A DNA stretch of 64,000 nucleotides, taken from assembly GCA_902596605.1 (NCBI GenBank), contig CACJUU010000002.1:62001-126000 (forward strand), written 5' to 3'. How positions within the stretch are numbered: position 1 is the first letter of the stretch; each line of letters opens with the position of its first letter. The notes below the pieces were generated by a model. It was given only the letters and a program-made list of their open reading frames with translations, did not search any database and was not told the DNA's origin. A program made the translations under genes and the position numbers. This document shows, in pieces, positions 55,341 through 63,987 of this stretch. This DNA is from an uncultured Alphaproteobacteria bacterium (GTDB taxonomy: Bacteria; Pseudomonadota; Alphaproteobacteria; Rhodobacterales; Rhodobacteraceae).

Positions 55341-57275
55341 TTATGCCTTAAATTTATTATATGGGCTGAAATATAGAAGGCTGATAAATGCACCTAGCGC
55401 AATTAATATTACCCCGAACCAAATAAAAGATATGAAAGGTTTAATGTACGTTCTCACCACCCAAGCATTTTCATCTATTTTATCTCCAAGAACCATATAA
55501 AAATCATCAGACAGCGTCGGCTTTATAGACGCTTCAGTTGTTACTTCATTACGTGAAGGATAGAGCCGTTTTTCTGGTATTAATTCACCAACAAGCTTGT
55601 TATCATTTAGCACTTCAAATGAACCTGAAACTTTCTTAAAGTTTTTTTCTACTGAGTAATCAATACCTTTGAATACTATTTGGTATGATTTGAGATAATA
55701 ACTCTCGCCTACTTCAACTTCTCGAATATCCTCTACTTCCCAACTTGTTACTGCAGTGACTCCAAAAATAAGTAATCCGAAGCCAAAGTGAGCACAAGTC
55801 CGCCCAATCAATCTCGAATTTAATATCAGTGAACGCTTCAAGCTGCCTATAAAGTCAAGTTGGGATTTAAAAGAAGAGGTAAATTCTAAAATACTGCCCA
55901 AACAAACCCATGAAGACAGAAAAAGTCCGATAAATGTCAAAAGTTTAAAATCTTTCCATATGAATGCGCTAGCTGATAAGGCTACAGAAAAAAAGATAAG
56001 GCCTATTATTGTTCCGATATTACTAAAATTTTTACCCTTCCAACGAATTTTGCTGGCGATAGGCAGCATGAAGGCAAAAATTATTACAAAGGGTGTTAGC
56101 GATACCTCATAAAAAGGTTCACCGACTGACACTTGTTCGCCGAAAATTGCCTCAATTATAAAAGGCCAAATAGTGCCTAAAAAAACAATTGTTGCTATAA
56201 CTAATAACGTTAAATTCTGCACCATAATCCAAAGCTCTTTGGAAGCGAAGTTTAGCTTCATAAAATTTTTATGATTGGATCTTTTTGTAATGTAAATTAC
56301 TACACTTGAGGCAATTGCTAAAAATATTATCAACAGAATAAATAATCCTCTTGAGGGATCATTTGCAAAAGCGTGAACAGAGGTTATTAATCCAGATCGA
56401 ACGACAAAGGTCCCGATCATCGAAAAAGAAAATCCCATGATCGACAATAGAATTGTCCAATTTAGTAAAGAGCTTCTCCTTTCAAGGATTAAAATACTGT
56501 GAATTAGAGCGAGGTTTATCAACCAAGGAAGCAAAGAGACATTTTCAACTGGGTCCCAGAACCACCAACCTCCCCAACCTAGCTCATAATAGGCCCAGAT
56601 ACTTCCTAATAATATTCCAAGTGTTAGGAAAACAAAAGGAATTAAAGACCAAAATCTTATTAGTCTGACGATATTTATCGTATGGTCTTTTGTTAATAAA
56701 AATCCTACCGCTATAGAGAAGGGAATTGAAAGGCCTAAATATCCAAGGTACAAAATTGGGGGGTGTGCCACGAGAAGCACATCCTGTAAAATTGGATTGA
56801 GATCTTGACCGTTCAAAGGCGGAAATTCAAGCCTCTCGAATGGATTTGATAAAATTAAAAGATAAAATAAAAAAAGAGCTGTTGTCGATAATTGAACAAG
56901 AATTACGTTTCTTACTAAGGCCGTTGGATAATCACTTGAGCTTGCCTGGAATAAAAATAAATATGCGGAAAGAATGAGCACCCATAATAACATAGAACCT
57001 TCGTGGTTGCCCCAAGCGCCTGCGACTTTATATAAAATGGGCTTTAGCGCGTGTGAATTATTCGCAACAAGTTTTACCGAGAAGTCAGAGTTGATAAAGC
57101 TTGCAATCAACAATAAAAAAGAAATTGATAATAAGGTGAATAGGAGACTTTCAAGTCTATTAAAAAATCTTGTATATCCTGCCAGAACCGATCTAGTTGA
57201 AATACTGTTAGCTATCAAACCAAGGTTAAGACAGAACGCAGATATTAAAAGAAAATGCCCTAATTCGCTGATCAT
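55341..57275 (-). CDS. ccmF: Cytochrome c heme lyase subunit CcmF
   Basis: A polytopic inner-membrane protein that, with CcmH, attaches heme to apocytochrome c. The 644 residues have about 14-15 spans. They include the motifs AGAWGNHEGSMLLWVL, HPPILYLGYLGLSIPFS and the heme-handling WWD-type motif WGGWWFWDPVENVSLLPWL. The ATG follows a short intergenic region. ccmE, often immediately upstream, is not present; the upstream neighbours are uncharacterised. Confidence 0.94.
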   Translation of the reverse strand: MISELGHFLLISAFCLNLGLIANSISTRSVLAGYTRFFNRLESLLFTLLSISFLLLIASFINSDFSVKLVANNSHALKPILYKVAGAWGNHEGSMLLWVLILSAYLFLFQASSSDYPTALVRNVILVQLSTTALFLFYLLILSNPFERLEFPPLNGQDLNPILQDVLLVAHPPILYLGYLGLSIPFSIAVGFLLTKDHTINIVRLIRFWSLIPFVFLTLGILLGSIWAYYELGWGGWWFWDPVENVSLLPWLINLALIHSILILERRSSLLNWTILLSIMGFSFSMIGTFVVRSGLITSVHAFANDPSRGLFILLIIFLAIASSVVIYITKRSNHKNFMKLNFASKELWIMVQNLTLLVIATIVFLGTIWPFIIEAIFGEQVSVGEPFYEVSLTPFVIIFAFMLPIASKIRWKGKNFSNIGTIIGLIFFSVALSASAFIWKDFKLLTFIGLFLSSWVCLGSILEFTSSFKSQLDFIGSLKRSLILNSRLIGRTCAHFGFGLLIFGVTAVTSWEVEDIREVEVGESYYLKSYQIVFKGIDYSVEKNFKKVSGSFEVLNDNKLVGELIPEKRLYPSRNEVTTEASIKPTLSDDFYMVLGDKIDENAWVVRTYIKPFISFIWFGVILIALGAFISLLYFSPYNKFKA

Positions 57276-57329
57276 GATTGATAAATCAATTAAGGCTTAT
57301 TTATAAAAAAGCAACCTAATTCTTTTTAA

Positions 57330-57554
57330 TTATTTTTTTACGTTTTCTAAAAAGGATTTATGGTACTTTTTATTTAAATCTAGCGCAAACTCTAGATCTT
57401 TTTTGTCAACCTGAATCGCTATCTGACTAAGGATACCTGCTAAAGCCTCTTCACGAGAAAGGTCAACCTTCATTAAATTATTCAGGGCTATTTCTACAAT
57501 CTCAGCAATAGCTTTTGCTTTAACTGCAGTTTCATTCAATTCTTCATCTAACAT
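57330..57554 (-). CDS. Small helical protein of unknown function
   Basis: A 74-residue, leucine/alanine-rich, charged protein beginning MLDEELNETAVKAKAIAEIVEIALNNL and predicted to be all helical, with no signal or membrane segment. An AAAGGAAA ribosome binding site precedes the ATG, supporting a real gene. It lies between ccmF and a membrane-anchored hypothetical protein, all on the minus strand. I do not recognise a family. Confidence 0.6.
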   Translation of the reverse strand: MLDEELNETAVKAKAIAEIVEIALNNLMKVDLSREEALAGILSQIAIQVDKKDLEFALDLNKKYHKSFLENVKK

Positions 57555-57598
57555 GTCATTTTCCTTTATTCTAATTTTTATTGCAAGGATCAGACCAA

Positions 57599-58423
57599 TT
57601 ATTTGATATTTGGTAAACTTTTTAGCATTGGATGTAATTTTGGCAAATCATGATGATTAATATTTACGATACTCTTTGACAATTGGGCTTTGCTACTGTC
57701 TTTAAAATCTTGGGTAATCATAACCAAAAAATTAATTTCACTATTTTGAACATATTGCTCATACTGCTTCAAATCTATATTAACTTTTTTGGCGTGGGAA
57801 AAAACTAGAACCCCTACAATCATTCCATTTTTTTCGAAAAGATCGAATAAGATTTTTACACTCTCCTCCCCTCTTCTTATTTTCCAGCCTAAAAGGATTA
57901 ATGATTGTTTTACCCAACTGACATAGCTAGAATCCTCTTGAGGAAAAAAAGAGGGCTCAAACAAATGATTTGAATTTTTCTCAATTAAATCATTCATTAA
58001 TTTCAAAATAATGTCTTTCAACTCTTGCTTAGAAACCATTTCAAAATTCAAAGACAGCGATAAAACAAAATCAGATACGATGTTCCTCTTTATATCCAAT
58101 ACGCTAGATAGATCTTGATTTGAGTAAACATTTCTTTTGAAAATAGACAGTATTTTTGTTTGTTCTCGTTTAAATGTTTCAATAGCTTCAGATATCTCAA
58201 TGTTATCGTTATCAATACCCTCCAAAGCGAAATCTTTTACTTGTGACTCTTGTGTAACATTGGTAGGTGAGGTTTCGATCAGCCTGTAAAAAATAACTGA
58301 AATAATAAGCGTACAAATAAACAACCCAATAAATGTTATATCAGCACTTAAAACCCCGTACATTAAAGCTATTAAGCTAACGATAGTAAAAAACCAAATA
58401 AGAAATTGATAAAAGCTTGTCAT
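57599..58423 (-). CDS. Membrane-anchored protein with possible degenerate Mrr-like domain
   Basis: 274 residues. Two hydrophobic spans at about 5-28 and 30-47 are followed by a charged helical linker. A C-terminal domain from about residue 165 (SWVKQSLILLGWKIRRGEES, GVLVFSHAKKVNIDLKQYEQYV, NFLVMITQDFKDSSKAQLS, NHHDLPKLHPM) has the strand/helix order of Mrr-type PD-(D/E)XK nucleases. The expected acidic and QxK catalytic positions look degraded (FSHAK), so a binding role is likelier than cleavage. The family call is my inference from pattern; otherwise it is a hypothetical membrane protein. Confidence 0.55.
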   Translation of the reverse strand: MTSFYQFLIWFFTIVSLIALMYGVLSADITFIGLFICTLIISVIFYRLIETSPTNVTQESQVKDFALEGIDNDNIEISEAIETFKREQTKILSIFKRNVYSNQDLSSVLDIKRNIVSDFVLSLSLNFEMVSKQELKDIILKLMNDLIEKNSNHLFEPSFFPQEDSSYVSWVKQSLILLGWKIRRGEESVKILFDLFEKNGMIVGVLVFSHAKKVNIDLKQYEQYVQNSEINFLVMITQDFKDSSKAQLSKSIVNINHHDLPKLHPMLKSLPNIK

Positions 58424-58506
58424 AAAAAATTTTAATAACTATTGCCTTCTACGGAAATAGAACTACCATGATGCACGGAGTTGTCAATATCATTGGATAA
58501 TATATT

Positions 58507-59406
58507 TTGAAGATTTTAAAGTATAGCGACGTTACGCCTCATAATCTTTATTTAAATCGTCGAAAATTCGTCGAAGCATTAGGCCTTACCTCACTAGCTT
58601 TTGTCGCCACCCCAACAACAGCGAAACCAAGTTATTCCACTAGTGCAAAGCCAAATACTATTGACGAGATAACAAACTATAACAATTTTTATGAATTTGG
58701 CACATCAAAAACTGATCCTGCTAAATACGCGCATAGTTTAACAACTGATCCTTGGGAAATTATATTTGATGGAGTTTCTCAAAATAAGAAAAGATTTGAT
58801 TTACCGGAAATCCTTAAAGGAAAAGCGATACAGGAAAGAATATATAGATTGCGTTGCGTTGAAGGCTGGTCCATGGTTATACCTTGGATAGGGTTCCCTT
58901 TGCGTGACCTAATTAATGAACTCGAAATAGATAATAACGCTAAATTCGTGGCATTTGAGACTGTTTATAGACCCAAGGAAATGAGAGGGCAAAAGCGTGC
59001 AACTTTGGATTGGCCATATCGCGAAGGCTTGACTATAGAGGAAGCTTTACATCCACTTACGTTTATTGCTACTGGTTTATACGGCAACGAGTTACCAAAC
59101 CAAAATGGAGCACCGTTCCGGCTCGTGATACCATGGAAGTATGGCTTTAAATCAATAAAATCAATCAATAAAATTTCATTTATGAAAGAGCAACCTTACA
59201 CTACATGGAGTTCAGAAAGCCCCAGGGAATATGGCTTCTATTCCAATGTAAACCCAAATGTTGATCATCCTCGATGGTCGCAAGCAACTGAAAGAGTAAT
59301 AGGTGAAGGCCTTTTTGGTGAAAGACGAAAAACTGAGCTGTTTAATGGATATGTCGAAGAAGTTGGAGATCTTTACAAAGGTATGGATCTGAAAAAATAC
59401 TACTAA
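58507..59406 (+). CDS. msrP: Periplasmic methionine sulfoxide reductase catalytic subunit MsrP
   Basis: A molybdopterin enzyme that repairs oxidised methionine in periplasmic proteins. The N-terminus is a Tat signal with twin Arg at 18-19 (NRRKFVEALGL). The Mo ligand is Cys117 in RLRCVEGWSMVIPW, and FVAFETVYRPKEM, DWPYREGLTIEEA and FRLVIPWKYGFKSIKSI match the family. The start is TTG. msrQ, its heme-containing quinol-linked partner, follows four bases downstream. MoaC and MoeA at the start of the window supply its cofactor pathway. Confidence 0.95.
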   Translation: MKILKYSDVTPHNLYLNRRKFVEALGLTSLAFVATPTTAKPSYSTSAKPNTIDEITNYNNFYEFGTSKTDPAKYAHSLTTDPWEIIFDGVSQNKKRFDLPEILKGKAIQERIYRLRCVEGWSMVIPWIGFPLRDLINELEIDNNAKFVAFETVYRPKEMRGQKRATLDWPYREGLTIEEALHPLTFIATGLYGNELPNQNGAPFRLVIPWKYGFKSIKSINKISFMKEQPYTTWSSESPREYGFYSNVNPNVDHPRWSQATERVIGEGLFGERRKTELFNGYVEEVGDLYKGMDLKKYY

Positions 59407-59410
59407 AATA

Positions 59411-60040
59411 ATGACTTTTAGCAGTTTGTTTAGATCTCTACCCATTTCATTGCTATATTGTATTTTACTAATCCCAATACCCCTCTATTTTTATTGGGGG
59501 ACAGTCAATCAACTAGGTCCCGACCCTCTGCGGTTTTTAGAGCATAAATACGGAGAACTTGGGCTTATATTTCTACTAATAACTCTTTCAATTTCACCAC
59601 TTTTTAAATACGCGAAGATTAATTTAATGAGTTATAGACGTTGCATTGGATTGGTTGCATTTTATTATATCGTTTCCCACATTTGTGTATATTTTTTCCT
59701 CGATATCGGCCTCTCAATTGATATCTTGTTATCTGATCTACAAAAAAGATATTATATAATTGCAGGCTTTTTTGCTTTTATAACTTTAATACCCTTAGCG
59801 CTCACGTCGAATAATTTTGCACTTAGTAAATTAAATATCAAGACATGGAATAGGATCCACAGCTTTAACTATATAGCAATAGTGTTATCAATTTTTCATT
59901 TCATTTTAATGTCTAAAACCTGGACAGGAGAGTTATATTTTTACACAGGCATAACAATTTTTATTCTCATTCTGAAGATAAAAAGCACTAAGTTTTATAA
60001 AAAACTTTCAACGTATTCCAAAGCCGACATTTCGAAATAG
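59411..60040 (+). CDS. msrQ: Heme-binding membrane subunit MsrQ
   Basis: A six-span b-type cytochrome that passes electrons to MsrP. Visible features are YFYWGTVNQLGPDPLRFLEHKYGELGLIFLLITLSISPL, RRCIGLVAFYYIVSHICVYFFLD with a heme-ligand His, and the second conserved WNRIHSFNYIAIVLSIFHFI segment. The 209 residues are typical. Its 3' end overlaps the convergent sirtuin gene by 46 bases, an unusually long convergent overlap. Confidence 0.94.
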   Translation: MTFSSLFRSLPISLLYCILLIPIPLYFYWGTVNQLGPDPLRFLEHKYGELGLIFLLITLSISPLFKYAKINLMSYRRCIGLVAFYYIVSHICVYFFLDIGLSIDILLSDLQKRYYIIAGFFAFITLIPLALTSNNFALSKLNIKTWNRIHSFNYIAIVLSIFHFILMSKTWTGELYFYTGITIFILILKIKSTKFYKKLSTYSKADISK

Positions 60041-60765
60041 GCAGCATGTTTATAGCCAATATCGATTGGATTTGGGTCTATTATTTCAATATCTATTGAG
60101 TTGGAAGCCGCTATTCTAAGTGCTATTGCTGTAATATTTACACTAAAGGAAGTCCCCATAAAAACCATTTTGTCTGCTTTGATCATTCTTCGTTGAGCCT
60201 CACCTATCCTGTATAAATCTGTATAAATTTCATCAAACAAAAGTACGAACGGTTTTAGCGAATAACCTAAAATAGGATGATATTTTTGTTGATTGTTTTT
60301 TTCTATTTTAAAATACTCTAGCAATGTTTTCATCAAAGAGTCATCAGACTTTGGGTCATTATCATGAGTGAACCCAAGACGAGATATTTTCTCCCAGGGA
60401 GCATCAATTATCGAGGTGTCTTTACCCTCCTCTGCAAAAATGGTTACTTTATCTAGACGGCCGTGTATCGGGATATATCCTGTATTACCGGCTTTTCCGT
60501 CTAGCCCATCAATGTTTTGTGTAATCAAATTCTTATTTGCGAGCCATCTATGAACATCATTTGGTTCTGCATTTCTATATTTCGCAAACCTTTTGAAATA
60601 CCACAAAAGAAATTGTTCGGGATTATTTAAATACATATATCTTGTTGCCATTTCCTGAGGTGTATAGTTTTCACTACCTATAGTCCAAAATCCATCAGCA
60701 CCACGAAAAGTAGGAATGCCACTATCAGAACTTACACCTGCTCCAGTTATATATAGAGTTCCCAT
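59995..60765 (-). CDS. Sir2-family NAD-dependent deacylase without zinc cysteines
   Basis: The Rossmann-fold NAD site is clear: ITGAGVSSDSGIPTFRG at the N-terminus, TQNIDGLD, the catalytic His in IPIHGR, KPFVLLFDE (usual FGE) and MGTSFSVNITAIAL. Canonical sirtuins bind structural zinc through four cysteines after the catalytic His; this 256-residue protein contains no Cys at all and has an unrelated insert there. It may use NAD differently or fold without zinc. Released nicotinamide would be a substrate for the nearby pncA product. It is divergent from the IalB-like gene. Confidence 0.85.
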   Translation of the reverse strand: MGTLYITGAGVSSDSGIPTFRGADGFWTIGSENYTPQEMATRYMYLNNPEQFLLWYFKRFAKYRNAEPNDVHRWLANKNLITQNIDGLDGKAGNTGYIPIHGRLDKVTIFAEEGKDTSIIDAPWEKISRLGFTHDNDPKSDDSLMKTLLEYFKIEKNNQQKYHPILGYSLKPFVLLFDEIYTDLYRIGEAQRRMIKADKMVFMGTSFSVNITAIALRIAASNSIDIEIIDPNPIDIGYKHAAYFEMSALEYVESFL

Positions 60766-60815
60766 TTTTTTTATTTTAGTATAAAATTACAACTTATTTG
60801 CATCAAAAGGATATT

Positions 60816-61352
60816 ATGAAAATTAAATTCTTTCCAATAATTTTAAGCTTATTTATTTATTTCTTTGCGCAAAACGCTGTTGGGCAAGACTTCTTTGTCA
60901 AAAAAAAGTATCGTGATTGGACTGTTTACTCTTCCTCATCTAATGAATGCTTTCTAGCCTCAAAAGCAAAAAGAACAGCTTCATATTTTAACTCTAGAGA
61001 GGTTTTAGGCAAAAATAGGCAAAATTCATTTATATATTTGTCCGTAAATAAAAATAATAAAGACTATACAATGTCATATTTCTCTGACTTCCCATTGAAA
61101 ATCAATATTTCTGGCTCTATGAATATTGACAACAGAAAGGTGTTTGGGCTAACGGCTTTGAGTTCTAATGAAAACTCTAGAACTAAGCATGCTTTAATAA
61201 ATCGCTTTATGAAAGAAGATATAACATTGCTCCTTGGTGGGAATAAATTAACAATTGAGTTACAAGGCATAGATGGCTCTATGCTAGTAGATCAATTTAG
61301 CTTGATGGGATTTACAAAATCATTTAATTATCTTCTCTCATCTTGTAACTAA
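60816..61352 (+). CDS. Invasion-associated locus B (IalB)-like exported protein
   Basis: A 178-residue exported protein. The ATG 60816 has an AAAGG site seven bases upstream; the frame extends to a TTG at 60798 that is less likely. A signal peptide (FFPIILSLFIYFFAQNAVGQ) is followed by the family's YRDWTVYSSSSNECFLAS opening and a C-terminal Cys (LLSSCN) that could form a disulfide with it. IalB-type proteins are widespread in alphaproteobacteria and their biochemical function is unclear. It is upstream of and probably co-transcribed with pncA. Confidence 0.72.
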   Translation: MKIKFFPIILSLFIYFFAQNAVGQDFFVKKKYRDWTVYSSSSNECFLASKAKRTASYFNSREVLGKNRQNSFIYLSVNKNNKDYTMSYFSDFPLKINISGSMNIDNRKVFGLTALSSNENSRTKHALINRFMKEDITLLLGGNKLTIELQGIDGSMLVDQFSLMGFTKSFNYLLSSCN

Positions 61353-61371
61353 AATCTGATAATAAATAAAA

Positions 61372-61974
61372 ATGAGTTCTGCTTTAATAATCATAGATAT
61401 GCAAAACGACTTTTGTCATGGTGGAGCACTGGCAGTGAAAGATGGTGAAAAGCTTGTAGATCCTATAAACGATGCCCAAGAAAAATTTGATAATATAATA
61501 TTAACTCAAGATTGGCATCCTGAAGAACATAGCTCATTTGCATCAAGTAATAGCGCCGAAGTTTACTCAAATATAGAAATGGATTATGGCTCTCAGATTC
61601 TATGGCCTGATCACTGCATTCAAGGTTCAATAGGAGCAAATTTCCATAAAAATTTAAATACTAATAACTCCAATCTTATTCTTAGAAAGGGATGCAATCC
61701 AAAAATTGATAGTTACTCCGCTTTTTTTGAAAATGACAAAACTACAACCACAGGACTAGAAGGATATTTGGTAAAAAAAGATATAAAGAGGGTTTACTTA
61801 TGTGGGTTAGCTTTTGATTATTGTGTTTTTTATTCCGCGTTAGATGGAATAAATCTAGGATTTGACGTGTATGTTTTTCAAGATTTAACCAAAGCTATTA
61901 ATCTCAACAACTCTGAGAAACTTGCAAGAAAAACGATGATTGAAAAAGGAATAAAGTTAATCAATTTTATTTAA
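61372..61974 (+). CDS. pncA: Nicotinamidase PncA
   Basis: An isochorismatase-fold amidase converting nicotinamide to nicotinate for NAD salvage. The catalytic triad is visible: Asp9 in IIDMQNDF, Lys106 in LILRKGCNP and Cys151 in GLAFDYCVFYSA. Metal-site residues are in TQDWHP (Asp47, His49) and WPDHC (His81). The 200 residues are typical. It sits close to the sirtuin gene, which would release nicotinamide. Confidence 0.94.
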   Translation: MSSALIIIDMQNDFCHGGALAVKDGEKLVDPINDAQEKFDNIILTQDWHPEEHSSFASSNSAEVYSNIEMDYGSQILWPDHCIQGSIGANFHKNLNTNNSNLILRKGCNPKIDSYSAFFENDKTTTTGLEGYLVKKDIKRVYLCGLAFDYCVFYSALDGINLGFDVYVFQDLTKAINLNNSEKLARKTMIEKGIKLINFI

Positions 61975-62044
61975 AATATAAAAACCAGCTGTTGAAATCC
62001 GCTTTAAACTAACTACATTATGGTAGCAATACTTGGAGGATACC

Positions 62045-62356
62045 ATGTCCACATTTGATGAAAGAAAAGATGGTTTTGAGAATAAATTCGCACATGAGCA
62101 AAATAAAACATTTAAAATCGAAGCATTGAGAAATAAGCTGTTAGGGGCTTGGGCTGCTGAACTTAAAGGCTTAGACGAAGGTGAAACACTACAATATATC
62201 AAAGATGTTGTTAAGTCAGATTTTCAAGAAGCTGGAGATGAAGATGTGTTCAGAAAACTAAAAGATGATCTTGAAGGGTTAGTTGATGAACACGGCATTA
62301 GAGCTAAGATGAATGAATGTCTACAAGCTGCTAAGGATAGAGTATCAAGCGGCTAG
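62045..62356 (+). CDS. F1-ATPase inhibitor zeta subunit (DUF1476)
   Basis: A 103-residue helical protein starting MSTFDERKDGFENKFAHEQ, the hallmark of the alphaproteobacterial zeta inhibitor that blocks ATP hydrolysis by F1. LGAWAAELKGL and FRKLKDDLEGLVDEHGI are also typical. The ATG 62045 has a GGAGG site five bases upstream; the open frame starts earlier at a TTG. The presence of this family is a good lineage marker. It stands alone between pncA and the ProX-like gene. Confidence 0.9.
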   Translation: MSTFDERKDGFENKFAHEQNKTFKIEALRNKLLGAWAAELKGLDEGETLQYIKDVVKSDFQEAGDEDVFRKLKDDLEGLVDEHGIRAKMNECLQAAKDRVSSG

Positions 62357-62415
62357 TCTATAGAAAATTTTCATCCTTTAGAAGATAATTATTTTAAACT
62401 TTGTTTTTGTTAGAT

Positions 62416-62940
62416 ATGGATGCATCATCAGATTACGCCTACGCACTGCCAACGTCACCTAAATCTTTATATAATTTGCTTAAAAAGTTAAAAATTGAAT
62501 TTAAGATTTTTGAACATCCCCCTTTATTTACTGTTTATGATTCAAAGAAATATAGAGATAATATGCATGGGTTTCATACTAAGAACTTATTTCTGCGAGA
62601 CAAAAAGAAAAAAAATTATTTGGTTATCGCTCACGAGGATAGCTTGATTGATCTGACGCGATTAACTGAAAGAATAGGATCATCGAGGCTTTCTTTTGGG
62701 AGTAAAGAAAGACTTTTTGAGGAGCTTGGGGTATTTCCAGGTGCAGTAACACCGTTAAGCGTCGTAAACAACAAAAAAAAGGATATAAATATTTTTCTAG
62801 ATGCTAAAATGTTAGGAGAAGACACAATTTTTTGTCATCCACTTGTAAATGATAGAACAATATCTTTGAGCTATAATAGCCTTTTAATTTATTTTGATTA
62901 TTTCGGTTTATCTTTCGAAACAGTAGATTTGATTTTCTAG
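62416..62940 (+). CDS. Prolyl-tRNA editing protein (ProXp/YbaK family)
   Basis: A free-standing deacylase domain that clears mischarged tRNA-Pro. Visible features are FKIFEHPPLFTVYDSKKY, HTKNLFLRDKKKKNYLVIAHED with the conserved Lys/Asn, LSFGSKERLFEELGVFPGAVTPLSVVN and the C-terminal IFCHPLVNDRTISLSY. I take the ATG at 62416 (174 residues); the frame opens at a TTG 15 bases earlier. Its 3' end overlaps panB by four bases, tail to tail. Confidence 0.88.
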   Translation: MDASSDYAYALPTSPKSLYNLLKKLKIEFKIFEHPPLFTVYDSKKYRDNMHGFHTKNLFLRDKKKKNYLVIAHEDSLIDLTRLTERIGSSRLSFGSKERLFEELGVFPGAVTPLSVVNNKKKDINIFLDAKMLGEDTIFCHPLVNDRTISLSYNSLLIYFDYFGLSFETVDLIF

Positions 62941-63797
62941 CTTTTTCTTTCGAGATATTGTTTTAACTTAGTAATTTCACTTTGAGACATGCTGTAGCTA
63001 TGTTCTGTATCTGGAAAAGTATTAGCTTTTACTGAACTAACAAATTCTCTGAAGGCGTTTTCAGCCACATCGGCAACATTTCCAAAACGCTTAGCAAATT
63101 TTGGCTTGAATGTATTAAATCCTCCTATCAAATCATAGCCATTTAATAATTGGCAGTTTCCCGCTGCACCACCACCAATTGAAAACGTAAATATAGATAC
63201 AGCTCTATCAACTTCGCGAGCTACCTCTGCCGGGACCGCTTCGATCTCTATTCCTATCGCACCAGCATTCTCTATAGCAATTGCATCTTCGATAATTTTA
63301 ACTGCATCTTCAGCATTTTTGCCCTGCATCTTGAAACCACCATATACGTGAACCAAATGAGGTAATAATCCTACATGGCTCATAACGGGAATTCCTGCTG
63401 AGGATACTGCGCTGATAATATCAGCTCTATCTTTCCCGCACTGTAATTTGATCGCATCAGCACCACTCTCTTTCATCATCTTTGAAGCATTTTTAATTGC
63501 CAGACTTTTTGTAGAATAAGAGCCATACGGCATAGCTAAAATACAAAATGTATTCGGCGCACCTTTTCTGACAGCCTTGCAGTGTTGTATCATCTGATCA
63601 ACCGTTACTGAAAGAGTATTCTCATGACCATAGAGCGTCATTCCCAAGCTATCACCAACTCCGATTATATCTATACCAGCTGCTTCTGCCCATTGAGCAG
63701 ACAGAAATTCTCCAACTGCAACCATGGCCAAGCGTTCGTTATCAGCCTTCTTTTTCTTAAGATCTAGAATAGTGAGCTTATCTTTTTTCTTAACCAA
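62937..63797 (-). CDS. panB: 3-methyl-2-oxobutanoate hydroxymethyltransferase PanB
   Basis: Transfers a hydroxymethyl group from methylene-THF to alpha-ketoisovalerate to form ketopantoate, the first committed step to pantothenate and CoA. Visible elements are the TIM-barrel motifs VGDSLGMTLYGHENTL with the metal Asp, GADAIKLQCG, VMSHVGLLP and the catalytic Glu in GIEIEAVPAEVA. The IGGGAAGNCQLLN loop diverges from the usual IGAG. At 286 residues it is slightly longer than average. It lies next to the tRNA pair, on the same strand. Confidence 0.9.
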   Translation of the reverse strand: MVKKKDKLTILDLKKKKADNERLAMVAVGEFLSAQWAEAAGIDIIGVGDSLGMTLYGHENTLSVTVDQMIQHCKAVRKGAPNTFCILAMPYGSYSTKSLAIKNASKMMKESGADAIKLQCGKDRADIISAVSSAGIPVMSHVGLLPHLVHVYGGFKMQGKNAEDAVKIIEDAIAIENAGAIGIEIEAVPAEVAREVDRAVSIFTFSIGGGAAGNCQLLNGYDLIGGFNTFKPKFAKRFGNVADVAENAFREFVSSVKANTFPDTEHSYSMSQSEITKLKQYLERKS

Positions 63798-63811
63798 TTC
63801 TCTTACCTAAA

Positions 63812-63888
63812 TGGCGCGGTTGACGGGGCTCGAACCCGCGACCTCCGGCGTGACAGGCCGGCACTCTAACCAGCTGAGCTACAACCGC
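63812..63888 (-). tRNA. tRNA-Asp (anticodon GTC)
   Basis: A full cloverleaf: acceptor GCGGTTG pairs with CAACCGC, the discriminator base is G, and CCA is encoded (77 bases). The D arm TAGCTCAGCTGGTTAGAG, the anticodon stem around CCTGTCACG and the T arm GGGTTCGAGCCCC are intact. It is followed by panB on the same strand. Confidence 0.95.
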
Positions 63889-63911
63889 GCGTATGAACAT
63901 AAGTTCACATT

Positions 63912-63987
<76 letters not shown>

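Noticed and set aside
63889..63911. TGAAC-ATAA-GTTCA dyad between the two tRNA genes
   Set aside because: Spacing is four bases, not the seven of the LexA site; more likely a spacer hairpin in the tRNA precursor.
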